A DNA stretch of 64,000 nt from Algoriphagus marinus (GTDB taxonomy: Bacteria; Bacteroidota; Bacteroidia; Cytophagales; Cyclobacteriaceae), in NCBI RefSeq assembly GCF_001936475.1, contig NZ_MSPQ01000006.1, positions 62,001 to 126,000 on the forward strand, given 5' to 3'. Both the position numbers and the translations under genes were made by a program. The notes beneath the pieces are model-generated. The model ran no database searches. It was not told the DNA's origin and was given only the letters and a program-made list of their open reading frames with translations. Below are positions 1 to 9,502 of this stretch, in pieces. Each line of letters begins with the position of its first letter. The first letter of the stretch is position 1.

Positions 1-128
1 TTTAAATCCGGAGTTCTAAAATCATTTTCCTCCAACTTATACCGCTGAATCATGGTACCCATAGCACCATCCAGGATTAGGATTTTCTTAGAAAGTTGTT
101 GAAGAAGAAGTTCCGTTCTGTTTTGCAT
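1..128 (-). CDS. metH: Methionine synthase (homocysteine methyltransferase), N-terminal fragment
   Basis: Cut by the left window edge; only the first 42 codons are visible, from ATG at 128. The translation contains [13 protein letters not shown] followed by KLEENDFR, the start of the homocysteine S-methyltransferase barrel of cobalamin-dependent MetH (glycine-rich DGAMGT loop). The enzyme transfers a methyl group from methyl-cobalamin to homocysteine. Bacteroidota often split MetH into two polypeptides, and the fragment cannot show whether this is the full-length or the split form. A SAM-I riboswitch lies just upstream, which fits a methionine-synthesis gene. A PduO-type cobalamin adenosyltransferase is encoded further right at 24587. 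Confidence 0.88.
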   Translation of the reverse strand, partial: MQNRTELLLQQLSKKILILDGAMGTMIQRYKLEENDFRTPDL

Positions 129-145
129 AGTTCTTTTTTCAAAAA

Positions 146-286
146 GCTTATCGAGCAAAACACGGATAAAAGTACAAGTACTTGTCCGCTCATCTGTTTC
201 CGGTTAATTCCGGAATGGGAGTTAGCACCTTTAATTTAGGTTGCTAAGACGTCATAGGGCCCTTCCCTCGGTCTTTCTCGATAAGC
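146..286 (-). promoter_or_regulatory. SAM-I (S-box) riboswitch in the metH leader
   Basis: Read on the minus strand, the leader has the S-box core in order: CTTATCGAGA (P1 5' strand and kink-turn side), GAGGGA, GGGCCC, a GCAACC loop, AGGTGCTAACTCC, then a P4 hairpin (TTCCGG/CCGGAA) and GATGAG, which closes P1 with CTTATC. The aptamer spans about 189-285. The 10 nt at 277-286 (P1 5' side) are perfectly complementary to 146-155, directly before the metH start, so P1 and this distal pairing exclude each other. No U-run follows a hairpin before the ATG, so translational control is more likely than termination. SAM-I aptamers normally lower expression when SAM is high. Confidence 0.92.
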
Positions 287-375
287 AATGTAAAGGTAAT
301 ATCATTTTACTAATAAATCCGTCTATTTAGTGGAAATGGATTAGAAAAAGCATTAAAAAATAACAAACTATGTAT

Positions 376-1692
376 TTATGGCCTGATTCCTATTCCAAAA
401 GTCAAATACGAACCTGCCATGAAATCGACCATATCCAACTCTCCCAAACGGTAATTTCCTATAGGAACTTCATACCCAAAAGATGCGGAAAGCATTAAAT
501 CAAAATATTTTCGTTTTGTCATTGGGATTCCATACTCGGCAAAGACCTCAGGCTTAAGCATCAAACCTGTATTCCTTAGATATCCATCAAATGTTCGCTC
601 TTCAAAAAGTTCGGGGAAATCTGGTTTTTGGTTGGTCAAAAGTGAATAGCGGATATTGCCAAATCCCAAACCCGTCAATCCACCAATCCCTAGGTTTTTA
701 AACTGGAAGAATTTATAACCCCCATTCGCATAAATTCTTAAACTATTTAGACTATGACTTTTTAGAGAGGAAGCATTTCCTGACAATGCAAGATTAAATA
801 CCTCTGCTCCGTAGAGCAATTTTTCTGTATTTCCGAGAATCCGAAGTCCCCAATTTGAAGGCATACCATCCAATGCAGAAAAACCCGCCTTCTCAAGTTC
901 TTGGTTCAACCGACTTGCATTGGTAAAATGAACTCCTCTGATGAGGTAAACCCCAATCCCCGCATCTTTGTAGAAAAAATTACGGTCTGGAAGTGATATT
1001 CCTGCTCCAACTCTTAAAAAAGCGCCACTTTGAGTATTATCAAATGAGATCCCATTCAATTCCCATTTACCTTCAAAAGGACTAAAAGAATAACCAACTT
1101 TTGTTAGGATCTGAAGTGCCTCTGGTCTACCGGGTAGATCAAAATCATAACTTAACTGAAACCCGATTTCCGTGAGAAAATTCCCGTAATTCTGAGTTCC
1201 TTTTTGGATATCTTTTTCTCGAAGAATAAAGCCCTTCTCAGGATCACCTAGAAAAACCTCAAGGTTACTAGGTCTTTCAGTAGGCATCATCTGAAAATTC
1301 AAAAATCCTACACCAAGGGACATATAGTGGATTAATTGAAATCTAGATTCCTCGGTAAAAGAGTATCCAATATTCAGAAGTGCTCTCGAAGTTCGATAAC
1401 TAAGCGTAAAATCATCAAATTGACTTCTTTTCCCTTGGTTGTGAAAGAGTTCAAGTCCTAAAACAAAATCATTAATTCGAGTCTGGGTTCCGAGTCCAAT
1501 AGTTTGGTAACGGTTTAATAAACCTGACAATCCTCTTTCCTCCAAGAGTTTATCAAACTGATTCAGCTTGGCCCCGGATGTACCCGCAACAACATAGATT
1601 GAGGATCTTTTGGCAACAAGTCTTTGACCTGAGACAGGATGGAAACTCAAAAAGGTAAAAACGAGTAGAAATAGTCTAAAAATAAGCTGCAT
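376..1692 (-). CDS. Predicted outer-membrane beta-barrel protein
   Basis: 438 aa. It opens with a clear Sec signal peptide (MQLIFRLFLLVFTFLSF, cleavage probably after VSGQ). The rest has no transmembrane helix but many alternating polar/aromatic stretches ending in GIG-type strands, and two similar halves seem to repeat a YGxE..F..xxx pattern (residues about 40-235 and 240-438). This suggests an outer-membrane beta-barrel or a surface protein, but I recognise no family. The last residues (FGIGIRP) do not end in the usual aromatic. A perfect Bacteroidota -7 element lies 48 nt upstream. The gene is monocistronic and sits downstream of the hybrid kinase gene on the same strand, separated by 71 nt. 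Confidence 0.6.
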   Translation of the reverse strand: MQLIFRLFLLVFTFLSFHPVSGQRLVAKRSSIYVVAGTSGAKLNQFDKLLEERGLSGLLNRYQTIGLGTQTRINDFVLGLELFHNQGKRSQFDDFTLSYRTSRALLNIGYSFTEESRFQLIHYMSLGVGFLNFQMMPTERPSNLEVFLGDPEKGFILREKDIQKGTQNYGNFLTEIGFQLSYDFDLPGRPEALQILTKVGYSFSPFEGKWELNGISFDNTQSGAFLRVGAGISLPDRNFFYKDAGIGVYLIRGVHFTNASRLNQELEKAGFSALDGMPSNWGLRILGNTEKLLYGAEVFNLALSGNASSLKSHSLNSLRIYANGGYKFFQFKNLGIGGLTGLGFGNIRYSLLTNQKPDFPELFEERTFDGYLRNTGLMLKPEVFAEYGIPMTKRKYFDLMLSASFGYEVPIGNYRLGELDMVDFMAGSYLTFGIGIRP

Positions 1693-1739
1693 TAAGAAAT
1701 TCGATTTTCTATGTGGGTCATTTTATAGATCCAACTAGG

Positions 1740-1747
1740 CAAAATTA
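1740..1747 (-). promoter_or_regulatory. -7 promoter element for the 1692 gene
   Basis: The minus strand reads TAATTTTG, a perfect match to the Bacteroidota TAnnTTTG element, 48 nt before the ATG at 1692. It lies in the 71-nt gap after the hybrid kinase stop, so the outer-membrane protein gene can be transcribed on its own. Confidence 0.5.
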
Positions 1748-1763
1748 GTGCTAAATCGAATTT

Positions 1764-4700
1764 TTAAGAATTTTTTGTCGGCAGATATTGACTTAATTTA
1801 TCGTATAAATCCTCTGGCGTAAAAGGTTTAGGCACAAAATCGTTAATCCCTATTTCTTCCATTTCAGCTTTTATTTCCTGAAGTGTTGTCGCTGTTAAAA
1901 CCAAAATCGGAATATTTCTTTTACTCGGGTCATTATGACTTCTTATAGCTCTAGCAACTGAGAATCCATCTAAAACGGGCATTTGCAAATCCAATAGCAC
2001 TAAATTGAAATTGCCCTTTTCAAATTCTTCAAGCGCTTCTCCCCCGTCGGAAGTCAAAACTAGATTCCCCGCATTCCATTTTGTGAGAAACTTTTTAAGT
2101 AGAATTTGATTTACAGCATTGTCTTCAGCAACTAAGATAGATGCTTCTTGTAATGATTTTGGAGACATGGATTTTTCATTTTTAAGCAATTTTGTGTTAT
2201 CCTCAGTAGTTTCAAATTCAAGAATAAACTCAAATGTACTCCCCTCGTTTGGTTTTGACTTCAATTTTATTTCTCCCCCATGAATTTCAACTAATCGTTT
2301 TACAATTGCCAATCCGAGTCCAGTTCCCCCATATTTTCTGGTAGTCGAGGACGAAGCCTGTGTAAAAGCTTCAAAAATACTTTCAGATTTATTCTCGGGG
2401 ATTCCTATCCCAGAATCTACAAATCTAAACAAAATAGAAGCTTTGGCACCTTCTCTCTTTTCAAGTTGAAGCTGTATACTAACAAAACCTTTGTCGGTAA
2501 ATTTGATCGCGTTAGAGATCAGATTGTTGACGATTTGCCCCACACGCACTGGATCACCAATTAGTTCTTGAGGAATCTGTCCATCAATCTCGGAAGTGAT
2601 TTTTAAGGATTTTTCATTTGCTTGAAAACTGTGCGAATGTAAAATCCTATTAATGACGTTTCTCAGATCAAAAGAAACACGCTCTAATTCCAATTTTCCT
2701 GAATCAATTTTATTGAAATCCAATATATCATTGATCAAACCCATCAAATTCTCAGCTGAAAACTGGAGTGTTCGAAGATTTTCTAATTGATCTGGTCTTG
2801 GATCCTCCTCCATTAAAAAATGTGACAAACCAATGACAGCATTCATTGGTGTTCGAATTTCATGACTCATCACTGAAAGAAACTGTGACTTTACTAAAGA
2901 AGCCTGCTCAGCTCTTTCTTTCGCCATCAGAAGTTCTTTTTGAGCTTCTTTCAGTTTAGAAATATCTCTTGCAATACCGGTGTATGAGCGTTTAGAGCCA
3001 TTTTTGGATTCAATCATCCTTCCATTAGAGCTAAACACTTTATACTCTCCATTCTTGTGTCTAAGTCTAAATTCCAAAAATTGGTATTCATCAAGAATAT
3101 TCTTGTTATGACCAAGCATGTTCTGAAAAACATCTAAATCCTCGGAATTCAAATACTCAAAAATACTTTGACCCAATACTTCTTCAGAAACATAGCCTAA
3201 AAATTGAGAGACATTTGGGGATACATATTCTAATTGAAATGTATCTGATAGCGAAAAAATAATTTCAGTCGATTCCTCAACCAACGTTCTATACTTTTCT
3301 TCAGAGCGCAAGAGGTTTTCCTTAGCTTGAAACTCCTCATTAATATCCCTAACGATTGAAAGCGCAAATTCCACCTCCCCATTTTCAATGATTGGCCTAA
3401 TTGTGCGATGAAAATATCTTCCTTTAAAGAAAAATTCAGTGTCAACAATTTCCCTGTGGTGATACACCCGATCCAATAGCTGATTTAATTCCTCCAAATT
3501 AGTGAGCGAAATCTCAGATAGGTATTTGCCTTCAAAATCCTCCCTCTTCATACCCCAATGATCAAAATTGGTTCCTTCCGCTAGAATGTATTTTCTGGTT
3601 TTATCCAAAAGAAAAATATTTGTCCCAGGGATATTGGAAGCTAAAACACGATATTGTTTATCACGCTCTTCTTTGAAAATTTCAAGATTTTTTCGATCCG
3701 TAATATCTTGAAATAACCCCTCGTGGTAAATTATTTTGCCATTTTCATCAAATACGTCTCTAGTTTTATCCTCTACCCAAGCATAAGACCCATCGGGTTT
3801 TTTCACTCTATATTCACCTGAAAAAGAAGAAATGCCATTTTCATTTGGATTCTCTGATATGAATTGATTAATTCTGCCCGAATCTTCAGGATGAAGTAAA
3901 TCTAAAAACGAAACTTTTGATTTAATAAGATCAACAGCACTGTAGCCAAACTGATTTATATTATCAGAGATGTATAGAATCTGATATGCTTTTTCAGGAT
4001 CCACTCTAAATATTACTGCAGGACTGTTTTCAACAATAAGCTGCACTCGTTTAGAAAGCTTTTCGCTTTCATATTTTTCGGTTAAATTTCTGTAGATAAA
4101 AGAAAACCCAACTTTTTCGTTAGATGCTGAAGTAAAGGCTTGGATTGTAATTTCAAATGGGGTCTGAGCAGTATGTCTTGTTCTAATTTTACCTTCTTGC
4201 TTCCATACCGTACCGATTTCTAAGTCCTGAACAATAGAGTTTAGATCAAGCTCGGAGTTGAATTTCAGGGTTACCAATTCACTGATTTGACCTCTATAAC
4301 CATCTGCTGTTTCTGGACAACAAAGTTGAATAGCAGCTTCATTCAAATAAATAACATTTAGAAAAGTATCTGTAACTATAATTGGATCAGCAACTTGAGC
4401 TAAAATCTGAGATTGAAGTTTAAGATAATCTTCTGAGGCTCTCTTATGAGAAATGTCTGTACAAAAACCATAAACTTCCAATCCTTGTGTAAGAAAATCT
4501 CTTCGAGCTTCGATCTCATAGCTAATGAATACTTGTTTATCATCTTCACTTAATACAATAAACTCTCCAGAAGTTTTTCCTTCATCTTCAATCGCCTTCT
4601 TGAGATTTTGTACAAAAGCTGATCTTCCGGGTTTTTCTAACTTTTTTATTAAAGAAGTGAATTCACGTACCGAAGGTTTCTCACCGTATCCAAAAATACT

Positions 4701-6035
4701 GGATAATCCACCTGACATGAAAAACACCTTTTTTGCAGTACTATAGGTCCAAGATCCAGATTTTGAAAGCAACTCTGTATTTGCCAATAAACTTTCATTT
4801 CGCTCGATCTTCTTAGTCATTTGGCTGCCTCGATAGGCTCCCCCCAAAAGATCTCCCAACTGTCTGAAAACTTGAAATTCATCCTCATTCGAATGCACCG
4901 TTTTTAAATCCAAAACAATGAACCCCAAAAGCTTCGAACCAGAAATCATAGGAACGCAAAGAGAAGAGGAATCCTCATTTTTAATGAGCTTGACTCTCCC
5001 TTCCTTAAGTTCATCAAGGATTAATTTTACTTTTCCCAGGAGAAAAAAATCAGTCGATGCATTTGCATTTTCAGTAAGTGAATTCCAATTCGAGAGTAAA
5101 TCAAAACTTTTGAAATCTTTATTGTAGATATAAACCTCGCATTTATTAGCACGCAAAAATTCTCCGAACCGAGCTATTGAATCTTTAAAAAGGATCTCAA
5201 TATTTAAAATCGGCGCATTTATTAAAAGACTTGAAATTTGATTGATCAAATTCTCGATTTCAAATCTTCTTTGTAACGAAAGATCCGTGAGAACATATTC
5301 AGTGATATCCCTCGCGCTGAATATTACCCCCTGAATCTGTGGGTGGTTCAAAAGATTTTTGGCATAACTCTCCAAATAAATACGTGATCCATCCTGCTTA
5401 TTAATCCAAAAATCAATATTCACTTCTTTATTATGAATAAGTATTTCCTTGAAATCTCCTTTGACAATTTCGATAACTCCTCTTTCTATAAAATCCTTGT
5501 AGTTCTTTCCGATAATAGCCTCGGCCGGAAACCCTAATTTTTCTGCAACCGCAGAACTAATGAAATTATAGTTACCATCCTTATCGAGAATTGCGATTAG
5601 GTCATGACTATTGTTGAGAATACTTTGAATGTACCGAAGCTCTTCACCGAGATTAAACCCAGAATCCTCAAAGTAATCTTCGTTTTGACCTTCCGTAAAA
5701 AATTTAACTTTCCTCCCTTTTACAATTAAAAATCTACTTTGAAAACTTGAAGGAAGATTTGTGAAATTCCACTCGTATTGATGGGAATCCCCACGATTGT
5801 CAATGAGTGATTTAATGGCGAAAATATTGGGACGATCTCCTTTTTCAAAAAAATCATTCAATACACCTTGAAGCTTTAAATTGGTAAACAATTCACGCCA
5901 AGAATCTGAAATGTCTTGAAAATTCGAGTGAAAATATTTGTTCTTATAGATGATTTCATCAGAATCAATGAGAAACACAGGATCCTGCAATTCATCAAAG
6001 AAGCTTGAAATATCAAATTGATTCAAATCAGCCAT
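1764..6035 (-). CDS. Multi-PAS/GAF hybrid sensor histidine kinase with C-terminal receiver
   Basis: 1423 aa from ATG at 6035; a TTG one codon upstream is the only extension. No transmembrane segment or signal peptide is seen, so the sensor is cytosolic. Domains in order: degenerate PAS (1-120), PAS (about 130-250, ending in ARDITEY), GAF-like (255-405), PAS (410-530), PAS (545-655), PAS with PAC motif (665-785, FQDITDRK), PAS (790-905), PAS (910-1030, ARDISKLK), HisKA with SHEIRTPMN (phospho-acceptor His1058), HATPase_c (N, G1 and GGTGLGL G2 boxes, 1150-1275) and a receiver (acceptor Asp1349 in LLDLQMP, Lys in FVPKPF). It autophosphorylates and passes phosphate to its own receiver. With no output domain, a phosphotransfer partner elsewhere is expected. 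The input signal is unknown. Confidence 0.93.
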   Translation of the reverse strand: MADLNQFDISSFFDELQDPVFLIDSDEIIYKNKYFHSNFQDISDSWRELFTNLKLQGVLNDFFEKGDRPNIFAIKSLIDNRGDSHQYEWNFTNLPSSFQSRFLIVKGRKVKFFTEGQNEDYFEDSGFNLGEELRYIQSILNNSHDLIAILDKDGNYNFISSAVAEKLGFPAEAIIGKNYKDFIERGVIEIVKGDFKEILIHNKEVNIDFWINKQDGSRIYLESYAKNLLNHPQIQGVIFSARDITEYVLTDLSLQRRFEIENLINQISSLLINAPILNIEILFKDSIARFGEFLRANKCEVYIYNKDFKSFDLLSNWNSLTENANASTDFFLLGKVKLILDELKEGRVKLIKNEDSSSLCVPMISGSKLLGFIVLDLKTVHSNEDEFQVFRQLGDLLGGAYRGSQMTKKIERNESLLANTELLSKSGSWTYSTAKKVFFMSGGLSSIFGYGEKPSVREFTSLIKKLEKPGRSAFVQNLKKAIEDEGKTSGEFIVLSEDDKQVFISYEIEARRDFLTQGLEVYGFCTDISHKRASEDYLKLQSQILAQVADPIIVTDTFLNVIYLNEAAIQLCCPETADGYRGQISELVTLKFNSELDLNSIVQDLEIGTVWKQEGKIRTRHTAQTPFEITIQAFTSASNEKVGFSFIYRNLTEKYESEKLSKRVQLIVENSPAVIFRVDPEKAYQILYISDNINQFGYSAVDLIKSKVSFLDLLHPEDSGRINQFISENPNENGISSFSGEYRVKKPDGSYAWVEDKTRDVFDENGKIIYHEGLFQDITDRKNLEIFKEERDKQYRVLASNIPGTNIFLLDKTRKYILAEGTNFDHWGMKREDFEGKYLSEISLTNLEELNQLLDRVYHHREIVDTEFFFKGRYFHRTIRPIIENGEVEFALSIVRDINEEFQAKENLLRSEEKYRTLVEESTEIIFSLSDTFQLEYVSPNVSQFLGYVSEEVLGQSIFEYLNSEDLDVFQNMLGHNKNILDEYQFLEFRLRHKNGEYKVFSSNGRMIESKNGSKRSYTGIARDISKLKEAQKELLMAKERAEQASLVKSQFLSVMSHEIRTPMNAVIGLSHFLMEEDPRPDQLENLRTLQFSAENLMGLINDILDFNKIDSGKLELERVSFDLRNVINRILHSHSFQANEKSLKITSEIDGQIPQELIGDPVRVGQIVNNLISNAIKFTDKGFVSIQLQLEKREGAKASILFRFVDSGIGIPENKSESIFEAFTQASSSTTRKYGGTGLGLAIVKRLVEIHGGEIKLKSKPNEGSTFEFILEFETTEDNTKLLKNEKSMSPKSLQEASILVAEDNAVNQILLKKFLTKWNAGNLVLTSDGGEALEEFEKGNFNLVLLDLQMPVLDGFSVARAIRSHNDPSKRNIPILVLTATTLQEIKAEMEEIGINDFVPKPFTPEDLYDKLSQYLPTKNS

Positions 6036-6237
6036 CAAGCAAATTAAAAATTATTCATCATTCAACTTTCCCGAAAAAGGAACTAAAAATGTAAATTTTT
6101 AGAAGTATTTCAAAGACAGCACAGATAAAAAAACTTAAAATGTGTCTTTTTTTACAGAAATCGAATGTAGGGGAAACAATCAAGGATCCTTTAGCGTGAA
6201 ACAAGTAGAATTATTTTCCAACCTTTAACTAAATAAA

Positions 6238-6558
6238 ATGATCGTTACAACCACAAACTCCCTTGATGGATATCGTGTTGACACCTACTTAGGAATAGTC
6301 TCAGGAGAAACTATCATCGGGGCAAATGTATTCAAGGACTTTTTTGCAAGCATCACAGATATCGTAGGAGGAAGATCATCCGCCTATGAGCGGGTACTTC
6401 GAGAAGCAAAGGCTACAGCGATGGCCGAAATGGAAATGCAAGCACGCACATTTGGGGCAAACGCAATTATTGGAATTGACCTTGATTATGAAACTATCAG
6501 AGATGGTATGTTGATGGTCACCGCAAGTGGTACTGCTGTCAAAACTACTAAGTTATAA
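6238..6558 (+). CDS. YbjQ/UPF0145 family heavy-metal-binding-domain protein
   Basis: 106 aa, full length for the family. Typical features are the start [12 protein letters not shown], the stretch [13 protein letters not shown], the helix [15 protein letters not shown] and the C-terminal [14 protein letters not shown]. YbjQ proteins form oligomeric rings and are often annotated as putative heavy-metal-binding, but their function is not established. It is the only plus-strand gene among minus-strand neighbours and is closed by a strong terminator right after the stop codon. There is no membrane segment, so it is cytosolic. Confidence 0.88.
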   Translation: MIVTTTNSLDGYRVDTYLGIVSGETIIGANVFKDFFASITDIVGGRSSAYERVLREAKATAMAEMEMQARTFGANAIIGIDLDYETIRDGMLMVTASGTAVKTTKL

Positions 6559-6563
6559 AAACT

Positions 6564-6592
6564 AAAAAAGTCCTGAAATTCAGGACTTTTTT
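6564..6592. terminator. Bidirectional rho-independent terminator
   Basis: An inverted repeat with core AGTCCTGAA/TTCAGGACT, flanked by A-run and T-run on either side, sits between the convergent YbjQ gene (stop at 6558) and the [2Fe-2S] protein gene (stop at 6580), so it can serve both strands. Confidence 0.85.
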
Positions 6593-6822
6593 AGTTCCAA
6601 GATTATTTTTTGAGAATTTGTTTTTTTAAAGAAATGCTCGTTTACGATCACCACTGGAGCAGATTTACACATATCCATGCATTTTGTCTTTATGATTTTG
6701 CATGCCCCCTTCAAAGGCTCAGTTTTGGCCGCTTCTTTTACATCTTTCGAAATTGTTTTAGAACCAGACTTTTTACAATCTGACCCATTACAAATAAAAA
6801 TTAATTGCCTTTTCAACTTCAT
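6580..6822 (-). CDS. Small (2Fe-2S) ferredoxin domain protein
   Basis: 80 aa from the ATG at 6822. The pattern CNGSDC...GACK..KTKCMDMC with the following SAPVVIVN matches the thioredoxin-fold [2Fe-2S] ferredoxins (NuoE C-terminal-like), which carry four cysteines. The chosen start gives a TAATG overlap with the DUF819 stop codon, implying translational coupling; a longer reading from 6858 would run through the neighbour's end and adds no motif. Likely role is electron transfer in the cytoplasm with unknown partners. The gene ends in a bidirectional terminator. Confidence 0.82.
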   Translation of the reverse strand: MKLKRQLIFICNGSDCKKSGSKTISKDVKEAAKTEPLKGACKIIKTKCMDMCKSAPVVIVNEHFFKKTNSQKIILELKKS

Positions 6823-8072
6823 TACATTCCCGAAACAAACTGCATCATCAATCCACACAAATAAGCACCATAAGTCCCGACGGCATATCCTAAAACTGCT
6901 AATAAAACTCCAACTGGAGCCAGTGAGGAATCAAAGGCTGACGCCACAATAGGAGCTGAAGCAGCACCTCCTACATTGGCCTGAGAACCAACAGCCACAT
7001 AGAAAAATGGCGCCTTAATTACATAAGCCACAATAAGCATAATCAAAATATGAAAGACCATCCATACTATCCCCACTAGAAATAGCAGTGGATTATCAAA
7101 GATGGCTCCCAAATCCATTTGCATTCCGATCGTTGCCACCAATACATACAACAATACACTACCCAAACGCGAAGCTCCTGCCCCTTCCAACATTCGGGCC
7201 TTGGTGAAAGAAAGGCCTAGACCTACGGTAGTTGCAATCACTACAATCCAGAAAAAGGAGGAATCGAGTGAGTACTGGGCAAGCTCTGGATGATTAACTT
7301 CAATATAAGGAGCAATAAAATCAGCCATTAAAGTTGCAACTCCAGTCACCCCAAAACCAACTCCAAGAATAATCATCGTATCAGAAAGGCTTGGGATTTT
7401 CATAATACCTTTTCTAAAATCGGCAATTTTATCCCTTAACTCATAAATAGCTGTGGTATCGGCTTTGAAAAAACGATCTATTTTTTCAGGTTTGGCTGCC
7501 CAATAAAGTAATACAGCTGTCCAAAGATTAGCTACTAATACATCCACAGCAATCATTTGGCTAAACAAAGCATTGCTAGGTTCAAATACTTTAAGCATCG
7601 CTGTTTGATTTGCTCCACCGCCAATCCAAGATCCTGCAATAGTGGAAAGTCCACGCCAAACTTCATCGGGACCATTCCCTCCAAGTAATTCAGGAAAAAC
7701 AAACCCCACCGTCAGCAAGGCCAACGGACCTCCGATCATGATCCCAAATGAACCAGCCAGAAACATCGTTAGCGCTTTTGGCCCAAGTTTTAAGATTCCT
7801 TTGATATCGATACTGATCGTGAATAAAACAAGCGAAGCGGGTAATAAGTATCGACTTGCCATTCTATAAAGCCCTGAAGCCTCTCCTGATATCCATCCGA
7901 AGGAATTGAATAATGCAGGAATAAAGTAGCACAATAAAACTGTCGGCACTACCGAATAAAACTTTCTCCAAAAAGTAGAATTGCTTGATGAGGTAGCAAA
8001 GATCAAGGCAAGTGTTGCCATTAATAATCCAAAGACTACCGCATCATTGGTAAATAAGGGAGTTTCTTCCAT
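6822..8072 (-). CDS. DUF819 family membrane protein
   Basis: 416 aa with roughly ten to eleven hydrophobic helices and a long glycine-rich motif (SWIGGGANQTAM) typical of DUF819 (YjcL-like). These integral inner-membrane proteins are transporter-like but have no known substrate. The C-terminal half repeats a GGAASAPIVASAF motif, consistent with an inverted-repeat transporter fold. It shares a TAATG junction with the downstream [2Fe-2S] gene. Upstream, 57 nt separate it from the Nudix gene; the minus strand there has TATTGTTG, one base off the -7 consensus. Confidence 0.85.
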   Translation of the reverse strand: MEETPLFTNDAVVFGLLMATLALIFATSSSNSTFWRKFYSVVPTVLLCYFIPALFNSFGWISGEASGLYRMASRYLLPASLVLFTISIDIKGILKLGPKALTMFLAGSFGIMIGGPLALLTVGFVFPELLGGNGPDEVWRGLSTIAGSWIGGGANQTAMLKVFEPSNALFSQMIAVDVLVANLWTAVLLYWAAKPEKIDRFFKADTTAIYELRDKIADFRKGIMKIPSLSDTMIILGVGFGVTGVATLMADFIAPYIEVNHPELAQYSLDSSFFWIVVIATTVGLGLSFTKARMLEGAGASRLGSVLLYVLVATIGMQMDLGAIFDNPLLFLVGIVWMVFHILIMLIVAYVIKAPFFYVAVGSQANVGGAASAPIVASAFDSSLAPVGVLLAVLGYAVGTYGAYLCGLMMQFVSGM

Positions 8073-8129
8073 GCCGATAACTTTTTAGGTCTGCAACAAT
8101 ACCAACAAAAGATCAAATTCCCCAAAAAT

Positions 8130-8768
8130 TCAACCTCTTCCGTTTTCCAAAACTTGAAGAAACTCACCTAAAATCATAGCAGTAGCTCCCCAGACTATCT
8201 CATCTTCGATGTCAAAGTATGGTGCATCTAGCTTAATTTTACCACCAACCTCTAAAGTTCTCTGCTTCCTTGTTTCCAAACGAAGCAAAAGTTCAAGAGG
8301 AGTTTCAATGATTCGATCCACCTCTTTAAGTTCGGGAATAAACAGCGGCTTCTTTTCAGAATACCCGATAATAGGACTTACCAAAAAATTGCTCGCAGGA
8401 ACAAATAGATCTGAAATAGGACCAATAAGTTTTACTTCTTCTGGTAAAATCCCAACCTCTTCCCAAGCTTCACGCATGGCAGTGATACTTAAGCTTTCAT
8501 CTTCTGGCTCCATTTTACCACCTGGAAATGCAATCTGTCCGCTATGCACACCCGCATAGGTAGGGCGTTTGATCAATGGAAAAAAAGCTCTTCCTTCCTC
8601 CGGGTAAATGAAAATCAAAACAGCGCCTTTTCTTGGGTTTTCAGAAAATTTAAAATCAAATCTTTTCGGATCAATAGGAAGAGGCGACATGGATTTTTGG
8701 GCAATCTGACCCGGAAGTGGCTTTTTCAAACCTTTTTGAAGTAATTCTATCGCAAGATCAAATTCCAT
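8130..8768 (-). CDS. Nudix hydrolase, CoA pyrophosphatase-like (NudL type)
   Basis: 212 aa, normal length for the family. The UPF0035/CoAse signature (a leucine/arginine stretch followed by HSGQIAFPGGK, residues 66-85) runs straight into the Nudix box ending REAWEEVGI (residues 99-107), with the metal-binding REx2EE intact. These enzymes cleave CoA or acyl-CoA to 3',5'-ADP and (acyl-)4'-phosphopantetheine; the substrate here is inferred from the signature. The upstream lipoprotein gene ends 2 nt before this start, so the two form an operon. Cytosolic. Confidence 0.88.
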   Translation of the reverse strand: MEFDLAIELLQKGLKKPLPGQIAQKSMSPLPIDPKRFDFKFSENPRKGAVLIFIYPEEGRAFFPLIKRPTYAGVHSGQIAFPGGKMEPEDESLSITAMREAWEEVGILPEEVKLIGPISDLFVPASNFLVSPIIGYSEKKPLFIPELKEVDRIIETPLELLLRLETRKQRTLEVGGKIKLDAPYFDIEDEIVWGATAMILGEFLQVLENGRG

Positions 8769-8770
8769 TT

Positions 8771-9454
8771 TTAATTCAAGGAAACTTGTTTGATTTTTTG
8801 ATCGATATACGAATCTGCTTCATATGTCTTAGACAATTTTGAAAGATTGAAATGAGCAATTCGATGCGTAGCAATATTTATTATCCAAGCCATTGGACGG
8901 AAACCTGTCTCCTCCTGAAAATATCCCAAAACGATGAATTCATCCTCATTCAGCCATTCACCTTCTTCAAACATACCAGAAGGACCCATAAATAAAAGAC
9001 GCTCTTTCATACCATCGGCACGATACCAGATTACTTCGGAATCTGGATTCAAAAAAGGGGTTTCCAAAGATTCCTGAGCTTCTATTTTATAACTGTAAAT
9101 ATCCATGGTGCCATTTCCATTAGGATGAGAATATTGATATGGAAACAATGGATCATCAGACAGAATAGGATTACGTTCTGGCATTTCCATAGGATCTATA
9201 GAATCCGTCATGACAAGTTCAAAATCTGAAGAATCAAAAGGACCTAAAATGTTTTTCCAATGGGTATACCAAGATTCCTTTTGAGCTAAAGTTATATCTA
9301 GTTGATTCTTCATCTTAGATATTTTATCCTCTTCAAGTTGAATTTCATTTGTGTTAGCCTCTTCATCAGAAGAAGTGCCAGTACAACCAAGTTGTAAAAC
9401 AACAACCATCAAAAAAAACCTTGAAAATTTAAAGGATGATTTAGGAACCCTCAT
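8771..9454 (-). CDS. Hypothetical lipoprotein
   Basis: 227 aa. The N-terminus has a basic region, a hydrophobic stretch and a lipobox (LQLGC, Cys24), so it should be lipid-anchored, most likely in the outer membrane or periplasm. It continues with an acidic linker (SSDEEANTNE) and a mature domain of about 170 residues rich in Trp, Tyr and Met with no family I recognise. It is the first gene of a probable two-gene operon with the CoA pyrophosphatase-like gene (2 nt gap), although the compartments differ. Its own -7 element is not clear; TAGCTTGA about 35 nt upstream is a weak candidate. Confidence 0.6.
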   Translation of the reverse strand: MRVPKSSFKFSRFFLMVVVLQLGCTGTSSDEEANTNEIQLEEDKISKMKNQLDITLAQKESWYTHWKNILGPFDSSDFELVMTDSIDPMEMPERNPILSDDPLFPYQYSHPNGNGTMDIYSYKIEAQESLETPFLNPDSEVIWYRADGMKERLLFMGPSGMFEEGEWLNEDEFIVLGYFQEETGFRPMAWIINIATHRIAHFNLSKLSKTYEADSYIDQKIKQVSLN

Positions 9455-9502
9455 AAATATATTTTTTGTAAACTCAAGCTAACTCCCAGCCTCTAAAAAT
9501 CA

